Source: Branchiostoma lanceolatum
Lineage: Eukaryota; Chordata; Leptocardii; Amphioxiformes; Branchiostomatidae
DNA length: 64,000 nt
Direction: 5' to 3'
Assembly (NCBI RefSeq): GCF_035083965.1
Contig: NC_089726.1
Coordinates: 12,219,501-12,283,500, forward strand
Shown piece after piece: positions 1 to 13,800 of the stretch. The notes beneath the pieces were generated by a model that worked only from the letters and a program-made list of their open reading frames with translations, was not told the DNA's origin and made no database searches. Positions within the stretch are counted from its first letter, which is position 1. Each line of letters begins with the position of its first letter. A program made the position numbers and the translations under genes.

Positions 1-334
1 TTGGAAAAGTATTGTTATTAAGGTCACATTGATTTTCTTTTTCTAGAGGACTTACTAGGACCAGAGAACTTCAGGAAAAAGCAGCTGTCCTACACTAGTG
101 CAGGGAATTAGTTTAGAACTTGTCATAAATTGTAGTTGCTGATGTTTCAGTTTTTGGTCCACTTTAGCAGAAGTAACGACTGCGCAGACAGGATGTTTAT
201 AGGAAGATGGAAAAGTGAAAAGGAAGGTTATTCTACAGATCATCTGAAAGATAGATGACCAGTTCTTTGCCTCTAGACTTTCAGGTACTTGGAGCGTTCC
301 ATTTCTTCCCCTTCTTTGATCAGTCGACAAGATG

Positions 335-429
335 CCGTGCCTAAAGCAGACGGCTCCCCCCTAAACAGTGTGTGGTGTTTGACTGTTTGCATCTTGGGGG
401 GGTATAGCGAGGATAGTTTAATGCAGAAA
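335..429. repeat. 95-bp direct repeat, copy 1
   Basis: Identical over 95 bases to 947-1041, at an offset of exactly 612 bases. The match includes runs of six C and seven G, and it stops abruptly at both ends. No terminal inverted repeat or target duplication is evident. It looks like a recent local duplication or gene conversion, or possibly an assembly artefact. Confidence 0.9.
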
Positions 430-946
430 AGACTAATTTCTAGCGTTTGACGTAGTCATTAGCGTGAAATTGAGTTTCTGCATTAACACATTGTGTGTTT
501 GAGCTGTACACAGGTGACTGTTGATTAATGAGCACAGGTGGAGAGCAGGTGCTAGGAGAGGATAAAGGGAGGACTGAAGATGTGATCTTCATTCGAGGCC
601 TTGCTACCAGGCACGAGGGCACCATCGAAGGATTTCTCGAGTTGATCGTTGTTTTATTTTAGTAAGAAATCCCAGAGGAGATATTGTTTGCATTGGGCTC
701 TGGTGTACGTCCCCTACTTTTTTTGGCCTTGTCACTAAAGCAAGGTTTTTTTAGGGGTTGCGTAGCCGGCAAACAATGTAGTCAGTTGACTAATTCGCCG
801 TTTGTCGAGTTCCTTTATGTTTCGACTGTTGTTACAGTAATCTTTCGGCAAGTTTTGTTTGTATTGAGTCGAGTGTTCTAGACTGTCTAGGCACACGATG
901 ACAGTGTAATAAATGTTCATTGGATTCATTAAACTCCGTGCTGTGC

Positions 947-1041
947 CCGTGCCTAAAGCAGACGGCTCCCCCCTAAACAGTGTGTGGTGTTTGACTGTTT
1001 GCATCTTGGGGGGGTATAGCGAGGATAGTTTAATGCAGAAA
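947..1041. repeat. 95-bp direct repeat, copy 2
   Basis: Second copy of the 335-429 unit, with no differences. The 517 bases between the copies are not repeated. Confidence 0.9.
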
Positions 1042-1280
1042 TGTAAAAGCAGTTCCCCGGACGCCGATTGTACGTCAGGCAATGTTAATTGTTCCCCCCA
1101 GGGAATGTTGGGTAATTGCAGAATTTTACCCTGAGGGGGAGGCTCAGGTGGTCAGCTGGCCGGGAGGCGTGATGACGTCACACCGGCTCTTTCACTCACT
1201 CCCACTTGGAACATTTGCAACATTGCAACATCGGCAGTCAGGTTTCCTGCATGCATGACTTGGACGGCGCTGAACCTCGC

Positions 1281-1290
1281 ATAAATATTT
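1281..1290 (+). promoter_or_regulatory. Possible TATA-like element of the distal Wnt7 promoter
   Basis: An ATAAATATTT sequence sits in otherwise GC-richer DNA about 470 bases upstream of the distal Wnt7 start codon. Position and composition fit a TATA-type core promoter. The transcription start is not visible and the motif is short, so this is only a suggestion. Confidence 0.2.
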
Positions 1291-1753
1291 ACGCGTCCTG
1301 TTCGTGTTTCAGCCCGTGTGAATGTAGGACTTGCTCCGCATGACTTCGCCATAGCCCCCAGTCGGCCCTCCGTGTCCGAGCACCTCCAGACTATTCCTTC
1401 CTTCTTTTTTTCTTTGTTGGATGATTTGCAGCATCACTGCTTGGAGTGTGCAAGCCCGTGCGCTCGGGAGAGGTGCATGCCCTGGGACCAGAGACCCTGT
1501 TGCCCCGCCAGCGCCAGGAGACCGCCACGGTGCAGACCCCGACGTGTGCGGCGCATACAAATAATGAGTGCGGAACAATGAGCGGAGCCCAGCGATGCGA
1601 CCGAGCCATTATTATCCAGCAACGCTCCCAGAGAGGTCTGCAGCGCTTACAGAAGGGTCCGCATAGCCAAAGGCTGGATGGGAGCTACTGTGGCAACCGA
1701 GGCTTTAAACCTGCCAGCCATTGCGGAGTAGCCGGACTAGAGAAGAACACGAG

Positions 1754-1818
1754 ATGTGGCCGCAGGATTACAACAGATACCTGGGGGCCGTCTTGTGCGT
1801 GGTCATCCTGCAGTTAGG
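1754..1818 (+). CDS. Wnt7: Wnt7 alternative first coding exon A (distal)
   Basis: Encodes 21 residues plus two bases and ends in TTA GG before a GTGAGT donor at 1819. Joined to the exon at 14968, the junction reads [19 protein letters not shown]. This closely resembles the start of vertebrate WNT7B, where a similar leucine/glycine step precedes the conserved [10 protein letters not shown]. The residues form a plausible signal peptide with a hydrophobic core [12 protein letters not shown]. There is no second start or stop within the exon. Confidence 0.75.
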
Positions 1819-4800
1819 GTGAGTACATCATGCTATTGAACTCCAACAAACGTCTGGTTTTCATTCCTATAACTACTCTCACCGCCGCTCCTTTGACTCC
1901 ACCCCACTGGGCCTTTAAGTCGGTCTCACAATGGCTGATCGCATCTCTTACAAACCGTTTGTTACTTAAGGGTGATGTGAAGAGGCCTTGCGCGTTTTAA
2001 GGGGTCCAAGATGTTGATACGGATGCCTTTAGAAGTGTCGATCTTTGTCCGTTGCGATGTTTGACTGGATAGCAACATTTGTGCTGGCCACTCGCGCCAT
2101 GACGGGGCTCTGACTTCTCGGCTGTTGGCCATGGCCCTGTTCTACTAGACTGGTTCTGAATAGCGTGCGATTCGCAGGCCCTTCATCTTAAATTTTCATC
2201 GCTTTCTGCCCACACATCCAATTATTTCACATCTTTCTTCACGTATTCTTCACACTTCAGTAGAGATATACAATGAAGTTATTATTTCATTCATCTTAAC
2301 TGAGGGCTATCGTTGCGAAGTGCCCAGCCATTGCTGCAGTGTATGTGTGTACTGCCGACATGTGTAGAATAGGCTTGGCGGATTGTTTTCTGTTTTGGTG
2401 GGGGATTGTTACAGTTTACACGTCTTCCTCTTTTCGGCGCCGTTCTAAGTAATACTCCATTCCTCATCAACATCTTGGTCTGCAGTCATCATCTCGTCGT
2501 CCCCGCTATGCCCAAACATCGTTGGTTATCCTGCCTCTTTTTCTATTCCTGGCTCGCTATTTCCTCATTTTCTACGGGCCGTTTCTTTTTCGCCCGAGTC
2601 CATGCTCAGAAATGTTTCCCCTCCGTCTGTCCACGCCATGGTTACTACGCCGCGCGGATGTGGAGGAGACGGGAACGAGGGAACCAGAATCGATAAGTAA
2701 TTGCCCCTCTCTAAAGTCAGCATGTCTGGGGGAAAGACAAATCACTGACCGGCGACATGTTGCCCTGGGCTGGGGGACCCGACGTTGATGGAGTCTTGAA
2801 AGTTTTCGAGAAAAGTAATCTTGGCATCTCAGGAAAGACCTGGCTTGCCAGACCAAATAAATTCTTGTCAACGTGTCCAAAATGCCGTGATCTTTGGAGC
2901 CCTGTCGGTTTTGACAGACACCTCCTGCAGTTACAGGCCCGTTCAGCACACGAGGAAATCTCTAAGCAGAGGTGTGGCGTCGGTTAGTGTTCCGCTTGCT
3001 TTGGACATCCTTTCCTTTTTTAGTGCGTCTTTGTACTTTATTAGGCTCGGAGGCGTCCAGTGGCATAAACACATTTGAGAGATCTGTGAAAGGAACAGAG
3101 AACATCCGAAGCCACATATCTGCTAGCTAGGAGATTACACGAGGCACACGGCACGGTCAGAGCAGTCATCATCACATGGAGTCACGCCGCCTGGCCTGGC
3201 GGCCGCGCCATCGTCAATCACGGCTTGTCGGCAGATGCAGGTAGAAGGGCCGTGTCCTGACGACTGAGGCACATGCCCTGTGGGGTAAGCTGTGTAAATG
3301 TGTCATTAGCACTGCTGTAGTTTGGCAAATTAACAACAACGACGCACTCCCAAAGTGTAATTTGTGAACCATTTTGACCAGAACGGGAGCAATACCATAT
3401 GTCAACTCCCAGATCGTGTTCTTGACATTATTCTGGGCGTTTTAGCATGCTGTAATTAGAGGTATGTACAACAAAGTGTAACGGCGTTATCAAAGCAACA
3501 AGAGAAAACATTCGAAATGCCCTCGTTCCTTTACATACATTCAACGGTACAATTTCGTCCTACACAGATGTTCAGAATGCGACCAAGCAAATTGTTTTCG
3601 ATCTATCTTCAAGGTCTCAGATAAATATTTTGTCATCTAAAGATGAGTGCTATCAGGACAAACGGGCTAGATAAGTCCCCGATTCTTCCATCCACTCTGC
3701 ATATTTTTCCACACAGCTGATTGTAGAGGTCGTGCTGAGGTCATGTACCGGAAAGTAATGGCCCAATATGGCTGCCCTCTAAGGGTAATGTTCTAGCAAA
3801 ACCATGGCAGACAGTAGTGTGAATGTATCGTTATCTTTTGCTGTATGATAACATGAACGATAGTGGGATGGCTGGTGGTCTGTTCTGCTCTGTACAGTTT
3901 CGGAGAGTCTTCAGATATGTAAGAACGCAAATTGTCAAAATACAAGATAACAATCCTTTGGCACAGATAGTAAGATTGCGTAAACAGTAAGTGTGTGTCC
4001 TGGTGTTGAACAATGCGCCGGTCAAACAATATGAGAGCATATCAACAAATCATTTCACCTATTTGATAACATTTTCATATCTATCTGAATGCAGCAAAGG
4101 TTGTTTGCAAGAAAGGGTTGGGGTGGTAGGGTTCTGAATGTGTGACGTATCACTCGCAACATACATGGCATAATGTATTACACCCTTAGGTGGTCCCACA
4201 GGCATAGTGCAGTGGCAGGGCTTGAGGATGTGCTGTTGGCTCTGTTTTCCTGGCTTTGTGATAAGACAAGGCCATCTTGATAGGATGATGACAGCAGCCA
4301 TATTTGCAACCTCTCAGTTGGCACGGCTGAATGAACCCAACGCCCTGAAAGCTTATTGTCCATTTTGAATATCATATGAGGAACAAAGTTTATCTCCAGG
4401 GAGATGTACGATTTCGTCTCATCAACCGAAACCGTACATCTGCTTGGAGGTTCAAACTGAATGTAGAGTGTCCGGTCCACCCAGGTGGGGTGTGTCAGCC
4501 AGGTTTAACCGGCACGCTCAACCAGAAACCGCCCAAAACATTTTAGCAGCAAACCGACGCGAGTTAAGGGTACCTGGCTCCCGTTCCTTGTCGGCTGATG
4601 GTTTTCTGACGGGGCCTGTCAACACCACCGCCGGGGCGAGGACAGGGAAGGCTCGGGTGCTCGTTGGAAACTCTCCAAGCAGAGGTTAGGCTCCGGCTTG
4701 TTTTGGGAGTCTTTAGGTGTCTTTGTCGTCACCGCAAATACGTAGCCTCTACCAGGCCCCGCGGATGGCTGGGAAAATAGTAGAATTTGGCCAAATAGAG

Positions 4801-7800
4801 TGAATAGTTTGCTAAGGGAGTTGGCTACGGAGAGAGGGTCCAATTTGCCATTCTAGGTCCAAGTGAAACCCTGGCAAATATTCTCCCTATAGCCGGCGTA
4901 GTTAGTCTAGTAGAGACTAGCAAAGGCGATCTTCCAGGCATTAGAGAAGCTGGCAAATGTGTTGAAAATCACAAATCAACGCTCCTCAAAAAATATACAC
5001 CGGTGCTCCTAGAAGGTCTACAAATTTGGCAGGCGGACAAGAAGAAACCCCGACAAAATAGAAAGCCAGATCTAAAAAATAAAAAAAACGCCTAAAAAGA
5101 CGTCCCAGATAAGCCGGAGTCTAACCTCTGCTTGGGGACTACTTGTTGGAAGTCAACTGGGCTAGCTGCCGGTTTGCTTCTCGCTATTTTCTTTCCTTGA
5201 CGTGCATCTGTATTTATGTTGGCTGTCCCCACTCCCCACTAGGCTCATTGGTATTTTACTGGTATTGAAGACAGCTATCTACCGAGTCTTTCATGTAAAC
5301 TTAAAATGTATGTTCTGCAGTGTCTGCCTTTTTCATCTGAAATTCGTCTGAAAACATGACCACAGAAGTGTGATGCACCATGTATCATATACATAGCTTC
5401 ATCGGCTGGTAAAAATCTATTAATACTACGGAAATTGAACACGAATACGCGTATATGTACGTAAAGATGACAATAACTTCCATAACAAAGTTCAAGGCGT
5501 TTCGTCACAACTTTGAACTGAGGACACAGGGCGTTCGGTAAAAAGGTTAGCCATGCGTTCGTATCCTCAGAAACAACAAACCCTGTCGGTTGATTATAGC
5601 CATTAGTGGTCATTAGCACTTGTCTTGTGGATAATGCCCCGACCCAGGGCTGTAGTAAACGCCTGGTCTGGCACCAGTCGCCAGGAATGTGTGATGAACG
5701 GTTCTCAGGATGTGCCTGCCGCACGGTGGACGGCAGACTTGAGGATGGAAACTTCACACAACCAAGCTGTTGTACCCTTACGTGGATGTACGGCGGTGAA
5801 GACGGCGACTTTACCTGTACTGATCCTTGCTTTGGGAAGGATGTACGTGAATTCGGATGACCACAAAGGCATGGCGGCCTGGACACTGACTATTAGCTAT
5901 ACTCGACCATCTTGCCGACGCCTTGGACCTGTTGCTTTCATATAGAGAAAATGTCTGCCATAACGTTGCCCACGTGACCATGCACTTTCATCCACGGAAA
6001 ATCTTCTGCCGTACTTTCCGTCTCCGGTATTTTGTGTTGATAAATTATCGTATTAGCCTGTTTCGTTTCCTGACTTGCCTTTGTCCACTGCAAACGTCAC
6101 ACATGGTCAAGAACAGGTGTGACCTGACCTGTGGTGTTCAGATGTAAGTGTTCTGTTGTCTTCCTTTACTGCTTCTCTCCTGTCTTAGAGAACGGACAAC
6201 TAGAACGGGCACTGATGCATCGTACAATGCTGGCAGAAAAATGCAACAACAGAAGAACTGTAGCAACAGAGAAACTGTAGCAAGTTGCCAACACAAAACA
6301 CCTCAAGCAGCGCCATGTGTGCCCTTGTCAGTTAGGCCGATGTTTTGACAATTCTGAGAGCTCAATGTTTGGCCAGACCGCCTGGGATGTATCTACGGAC
6401 CTAGGGAGTTTTGCTCACTGAAGGACAAAACACGGAATTTCCGTCAAGTGGTTCTCTTCACTGGCCCTATGTGTCAGGATTATGATGACACAAGGGAGCA
6501 GCAACGGAAGATGTTTTGATATAAACCCTGCACTACAGTTTCGTCTTTATATGCAACTTGTACAGGAAGGGGTGAATTAGCCAGAGCAAGGACGAACGCA
6601 AGTATTGCAGGACGCTTATCACATATGTTATATGCCATAATGATTCATTCTTTTGTCGTGCCCCTCATCCTTACACGTTCTTGCCCAATGAACTGTGCGA
6701 ACAGCTAAAACAAAGCAAGGAAACGCCTGCGTTAGTGCGACTGTCACCATTTTCTCGTGTAATTCACCGACCCGACGGTTCATTAACACCAGTCATTCAT
6801 GTCATAAAACCATTAGTAACGGTCATTATCGATAATCACCTGGGGCGACGCGATGCCAATATAACTCCGCAGGTTGGGTCATTACTGTGACAGCCCGCGT
6901 GATGGATTGGTGGACGGGGAACGTTTTCGCTTGTGTTCCTTTGACAATGGCTTCATTTGCACTTGACTAAGCTAAAGAAATCAGGCTTGGGAAAGAGCCA
7001 GGAGATGGGCGTGAAATGGAGGCAAATCATGCAGGTGGTTGCGTTTGTGGTTTTGATTTGCATGAACAATGTCTTACATCGATGATCAAACCAAACTAAC
7101 TATGCTGTATCTCTAACTGGCCTAAGTTTATCCAATGATGCTGAATCTGTACAGCCGGTATAACAGCCCTTCGGCGTAACACACCAGCTTTTCAGTCACG
7201 CGGTTCCGTTCCGTTCAACCATCTAACTTTCTTGTAGCCTCCTGCCTGACGAGTAGAGAGTAACGTTTCTCGCCGACTCATCTCAAATCCCATATACTGC
7301 CCATACTTCATGTTCTTCCTCCCCTGTTCTCCTATTTTGGAAATATGTGTGAGGCACACGTTCGGACTTTGTGATCTAGCCACACACATACAACAGCCTG
7401 GACCCACCCACCCGTCCGTAACTGCCCGGCAAGGTCTTGGAATATTTCCCGAAGTGGTTGTTTTGGTTAGGTGGCGATCCATGTCCCGGGGGTACCCACC
7501 CATACTCTGTAGTGTATACGCTGGGCTTAGCTCAGCGCCGGGAGAGCTTTTAAATCGCCCTTAATAGGACACGGATGACTAAGTAAAAATGTTCTCTCCT
7601 GTCTAACAAGAAGCAAAATCGTGGCTGTTTTAAGGGTGAGAGTAACCTTGACAGGAGGGTTTTAGAGTGCATAGTTGAGTGGTTGGTGAGTAATCTCTTA
7701 CTATGTAGGCATTGGTCAATGTCCATCCACATCAAGAGACACGGAGCGTGGGCTCACTGATAGGAAATGCGATGGGGGAGGTGCTATAGCACACGGTGTA

Positions 7801-10800
7801 GAACACACATTGTTCAAAGTGTTTGAACTTTGAAGGCATCATTTTTTAAATGTTCGGAAAACACAAAGTAAAAAGTACAGTGCAAACATTTGGACCGTAC
7901 CCGTGGAGTATCAGACGTCACATGTATCCCTCAACCAACCCACAACTATATCATAAACCATGTATGTGACTATCGTAGTTGCTTTATCGGTACTACTATA
8001 TCGGTACCCTGTGGTTGCAGGTATGGTTTTTGTTGCCATTACCCTACCACAGGGCCTTCCATACGTTGCTGTTGCTGATGACATTAGAAGTTAATTCTGC
8101 ATGTGAAACATAGCAAACATGCCCCCAGTATGGCAAAAGTATGGACACATAGTCCCAGTAGTCCCAATATGGTCTACAGTCTGGAATTCAAGGTATGAAA
8201 GTAGGAAATACGGGCCGTAGAATCTTATAACAAGCTTGATTTCAATGATATGATGCATTTTTGGCCCGACACGGAATGTCGAGCCGACCTAAGAAGGTGC
8301 AGACGGATTGTTTGTTGTGGTTTCCAAACACCACCGCGCGGCTAAGTGGCGTTCTAGTCTCCTTAAACTCTCTTAACGGGAACGTCAAAAGGACACCGCT
8401 CCGTCTATTCTTCCACCAGCAGTAATAATAGGGATTTCATGAGGACTTATCTAGGCAAGATTGGTAGAACTTTAGGCAATTGTCCTAGATACCCTTTTCA
8501 ACGAGGTCACCACCATGGCCAATCATATCACACAGGATGAATGTGATTGGCAAGTCTATGGGACGTCACTGCGCATGCGAGGATCTCTTGCTACTAAGTA
8601 AGTTCCTTGCATTTTAATACCACAGCCTATCTCTTAAACAATAGAATCTATGTGAAATGAAAAATAAAACAGTTGAATTTGGTGGCCTTACAAATGCTTT
8701 CAAGAAGAGCACTGCTCAAGACGACGAAATCGGCTCACCTACAAAATCAATCAATATATATTGGTTTGCCTATGTCAGGAACGAACCTTCGGCTTGAGTG
8801 ATACATGGCGAGTTAAATGTCAATTTCATCCCCTGAACCGGCATATTAGGAGTCATATGTCTGGCACTAATAACTGCAATAATAGCGAACTAGCGTTGTG
8901 TGATGCATCATTTAAAGGCCCGTTTGTGTGTGTGTGAAGTTATGCCTTATTTGAAATTATCTTCATTCGTATTTAGAAAAAGTGACCGAATGAGAGTCAT
9001 TTTACGCCTAGCACTTTCAGTTCCCTGCCCTCGACCTGACCTTCAGATAGTTCAGTATGTAGTCCCCTGTGTCCAGACGTGGCATGAAATACCACTGGGG
9101 CTCAGCATGGCGTCTGTCTATCTCACCAGTAAGCTTGGAATGGAGAAATCAATCTTTGTAAAAAGCGTCTAACTTCGTCCTTCCGCATAGTCGCTAGTCT
9201 TCACTGGTCCAACACTACGCGTCAATGTCCTTTAGCTCCGTTTGCAAACGACACACTGCAATAGCTACAAGCTGAGTGCATCTGAGAAGCGAACAGCGAA
9301 GAAGCAAAACTAGAAAAAAAAACATTGAGACGGAAAATAGTAATATTTCCACTTTTGCTAGCCTCCTTTTCTTCCTAGGAACCCGAAAAGTCACGTTTGT
9401 CCGCTCTGTTGAATTCCGAAGGCTGTTCTAGGCTACAGAGAGAACGAGACTATTATCATAGCGAGTCCTTGTCAGGACGGAATCAAGACTATATTTCGAA
9501 AAGAACGATTTGATGACGTAATGCGTATTGATGGGTTTGGTTATAATCTCGGTAAGGGTACGGTCATTGAATCTGTTGACTCCCTTATAGAAGAGGATAC
9601 AGTGTTTGTGTACTGTTCACATACCCATACACAAGAGGCAGACATTTCCCAGCGTAGTCTACTTAGTGTCTGGAACTCTGGATTGTGTAAGAATAGACAG
9701 CCTCAAAGTAGCAGCTGGGTAGAGTCTTGTTCAGCCACCCAATAACGGTGACATCTTTACCCCTTTTAACATTTCCTCGGCCTCGCTGTGTGTGTCCCAG
9801 CCCGCATCAGTGCACGGGCGGTAGGAAGGAATAGTCCGGCAGCCGATAGCAGCTTCCATCGGCATTTCCTGTCCATGGTTCTGGCTTCAGTCATCACTGC
9901 ACGTGGTTTTACTCGGACAGCATCTCCTGCGAGGTCGCAGAGGTAATGTGTGTGTTCAAGTTTGGCGTAAATAACACATAACATTTTGGCCCATACATCA
10001 CCTCTTCTTCTCCCTAACATCTGTAATCTGTACGTTTCTTACTACAGTATTGTGACAATGTTGTCTACTCAGGAGGGGAACGACTTGTTGGGCACGTTAT
10101 AAAACCTACCTTCATATCGATCTGCAATATCTATAATCTTGCAGATAAGATTTAAAGTTTTTCTATGAAGGTTATGTTCCTAATACAGGTTTGCTGCTCT
10201 TGTTGACCCCACGCCTCAAAGTCAACCCTACCTCCTCTCCAAAAATTAAACAGACCCCAGATTTCTTAGTATGGTAGCTTCTTCGGAGCTTTGTGGAAGT
10301 ATGTAAATCTCTTTTCGGTTTACATGACTTAAAGAAGTCCGAATGCCACGAATGAAAGTACCGTTAAAGCCCTGACACGACAGAGCTTACAATGTGTCTT
10401 CTTCTTGGAAGGGAAAAGACACAAAAAGACTTTTCCTTCGACTTCTTTCTTAGAACAAGACGAGCCTCGATCAACGTCAACCCACACTGCAGGGTCGAAT
10501 TGTGGACATTCATTTATGGGCTGGCTTTTACCATTAGTAGAGTACAAGGGTAACATGCATGATGACGTTACGATATCTAAATCCAACCATAGTTGTTCGT
10601 ATACCTACTACTACTAGTACACAGTATTCTCTGCATAAACATGGGACATGCTACATGTCTGTAGTTGACGCCCTCTGGATTTTAGTAAAATGGTTGGAGG
10701 ATGAAAACTAAATCCGTCGCTAACAACGCATTTTAAAGACACAAGTCCCCCTGTTTCTCTGATCCGGTGCACAAATATCTAGTATTAGAGACTTATGCCT

Positions 10801-13800
10801 GTCTCGTCAATGATTATTTGCTCTACAGTACCTGGCTTTGTGGCTCTGGGCCCACCTACGTCACGGGGTGTGGGTTTGTTCCTGTTGTTGTGAGACTGAA
10901 ATCGTTTGTCACTCCCTCCCCTCGTCTGGTGATGTCTGCTGTAAGGCTTGTTAAAGTGAGGAGAGATGGGGTAGCCGTCGCAGGCGTTGACAAGGCCGTA
11001 AGATCTCAGACTGCGCGAAACCAATAACCAAGAGGAAATACACACTGTACTAGGATTTCGTTCATGATACGCCCAGGAATGTAAATGTTTCCAAAAAGCT
11101 CAGCTTTGCCGCAACCGCGAGGTAAACGGTTCTTTCAAACCCCCATTTCAGTCGGTTGATGTAATGTAAATTCAATATCATTGACCGCAAATGCTTATTT
11201 ATATTTGATCTTATTATAGCTTAACTGTTTACGTTCAACATTCCACATACAGTATAGTGAGTTTCTTGTGCGAGATCTTGTACATATGCCACTATTTAAT
11301 CCTTACCATAAAGTATAAGAAATGGTTAACGGCTTCAGTCTTGCTTCTGTCATGATGTCATCATTACTTCTCCACGATATGAGCAGTATCCTCAGGTGTC
11401 CCATGGCGCACGTATCGGACAGATCGCGCAACAGGAATGCATGCGGCATATTTGTTTTCCCGCCTAATTTCCTCATGAGTGGGTGAATAGCTCTGACGGA
11501 TACTGTAGGTCAACGCTAACACACCTGATAACGGTAGGCATCAGTCGCCTACCTGAGTCGGACAACGGAGATGGGTGACGTGACTTCGTTGGACAACGGA
11601 GATGAATGACGTAACCATGTCGGACAACAGAGATGAGTGACGTGTCTGGGTCCGACTACCAGGATGGTGGCGGTGATTCTGACAACTGGGATGGTGATGA
11701 CGTGTCTAAGTTGGACAGCTGAGGTGAATGACGTCACTAAATAGGAACACCAGAATGGTGACGTATGTGATTTTAGCGGTGGGGTGGTGACGTATCTTAG
11801 TCGGGCAACTAGAAGGCGATCTTGAACTTTCATCTCATCCGTTGGCAGCTCTTGGGCTTCCTATTGAAAATATCAACAGGAAAACGGTCCTGTGATGGTA
11901 CCGCATGTTCAAATAAATGCTCGAGAGTTTCACCACTAATGCCTGCAATGGAAAAATTAATTGTGGCGCATGTTGTTGGCAAAAAGTGAACAAAGAGGTA
12001 AGCATTTTCGTCTTCTTTTTTTCTCTGTGACTGCCCACTAACTGGAGTCTCTGTTACGTCATTTCCAGGAGTAGTGCATGGGGCGTGTTTGACTATCGGG
12101 TTTCACGAGGTCCGCCTGATGGATGGATATGTCACTAATTGGGTGATCAGCAAAGCCACTAATTGATAGAATTGTTCCGTAATACACGGGGTGAACGACA
12201 GGGGCGGAGATACTATCAACCTGACAATCCTTCACAGGTACTTCAGTCAACATTCCTTCCAGTCGGGATGAAGTACTCCCTAGCCCCTCTCGAGCAGGTC
12301 TGCACTTCAGCACTGCTCGGCCAATGGCCAAAGGGGAATCCCTGCATGAAGAGCTGCTGTGCTGCCAATCATGGTTCGCCATTGTTCCCAGGAATTCAAG
12401 AGGATGCATGCGGAATTGTTTTCTCCTCTCCTCTGTCCCCTGGACTTTCCCGGGGCCAGCACATAAGAGCCGCCGCCTCTCTGCGCGTCCTCCGCATTCC
12501 GACCCCTTCCAGTGGCGAGGTGTTCCCTTCACATGCTGGGGAGAGACAGCTACATCTGGTGCTGATTCTGCCGCTCCTTCCCTTCTCACCAGGACACAGG
12601 GAGCTAGCCAAGCCCCGCGAATCAAATTAGCCAGGTCCAGACGCCAAGCAATTATAATTTCAGTTATATTCCTTCGGACTTTGTTGTCGCGCACCAACTC
12701 CGCCTGAGCGAGCCATGATCGTGCCTAAAGCGCCCAGGAAGCGGCTCCTGCACCTTCTCTACCTGTTCAGCACCCTAGCAGCGGGGACAGGTGACCAGTA
12801 AGTCAAACCTGTTCTAGATTGTATCCAATTTCATAAAGAGTGGTGGGGAAGTGTAGATATATCTTTAACTGGCACCCTGTCGTGGTAAGGTTTGCCCAGT
12901 CTACCGACGTCTCTGATTCACAGCTTGTAGCCCTGTATTTTACAGTACATCCCGTAGCTTACTGCTACGCTAAGGCCGTAAGTCTATTCCTTATCAAAGG
13001 CGACAATTATGAAGCGTTTATGACGAACTGCCTTTGTCCTGTGACTCCTGTCCGATGAGTAGCTGTTGATGGCCAAAGTCTTGTCGTCCTTATTTCTTAC
13101 GTACCGACCTTCTTTCCTTCTTGTGTATCTTACTTCTCTACATCACTTTTATGCGAGCTATAATCCATGCGCAGGTACTATCCAGCCTCCTTTTATTTTA
13201 AAGATGTACGCCTACTCTACCTGTGGTGTCTGTATCTGTATAGTATATTAAACTACTTCATATCATAGTGCTAATTGTGGAGAGGATGTATTTTATTCCA
13301 AACTTTGCTGCTTGTAAAGGGTTGGCCCTCACTTCCGTCTACTGTGTGAGAGAGGCGCGTTTTGAAGACTTTTTTACTTTGACCCTGGTGGAGATAGACG
13401 TTTACTTCAATATCAACGATAGATTAGCTGGTGACAGGTGACGTTAAATCTTCCAATTACAATATGCTTTAGAAGAAAGTGGCGTTGTAGTTGTAGTTGT
13501 AGTTGTAGTTGCTGTCGTTGTTGTTGTTGTCAGGAAATAGAACTCCAGTAAGTGAAAAAAGACCGTGAATCGAACAGAACGCCCACTCTCTGCACAAACA
13601 ACAGACGTCCAACCCCCTGCCATCCGTTGAAAGATGAATGTACGTGTGTTGTGACAATGAGGTCATTTCGGGAGGCTACGGAAGGATGTGTCTTATCCTA
13701 TGGTCACTTCCCCGGTATAGGCGTGTCATAAGTAGACAGAAAGGACCAGAGGAATGACGCTTACAGTTACAAGTAGACTCACAGCGTACGGAAGGTACGC

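Larger units (their letters stand above)
1..1753. other. Upstream region of Wnt7 distal first exon
   Basis: No supported coding gene lies here. The stretch holds a perfect 95-bp direct repeat (335-429 and 947-1041). It also has an AT-rich TATA-like sequence at 1281-1290 and a GC-richer part from about 1300 leading into the distal Wnt7 exon. The small open frames between 1309 and 1817 overlap in several frames, resemble no family I know, and look like chance frames in GC-rich 5' sequence. Confidence 0.5.
1819..12714 (+). other. Large non-coding interval between the two Wnt7 first exons
   Basis: Intron sequence if the distal first exon is used, upstream sequence for the proximal one. I recognise no gene. 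The interval includes an inverted-repeat element at 4675-5135 and a degenerate tandem array rich in TGACG at about 11559-11830. Open frames of 80-210 codons (for example 5275-5886 and 12059-12697) show no family resemblance and overlap others in opposite frames. No RNA gene was recognised. Confidence 0.5.

Noticed and set aside
5275-5886. 203-codon open frame on the - strand
   Set aside because: No domain, low-complexity or homology signal, and competing frames on the + strand. Treated as chance.
12059-12697. Long opposite-strand open frames (212 and 155 codons) just upstream of Wnt7 exon B
   Set aside because: They overlap each other on opposite strands, show no family features, and the region is GC-rich 5' flank where long chance frames are expected.
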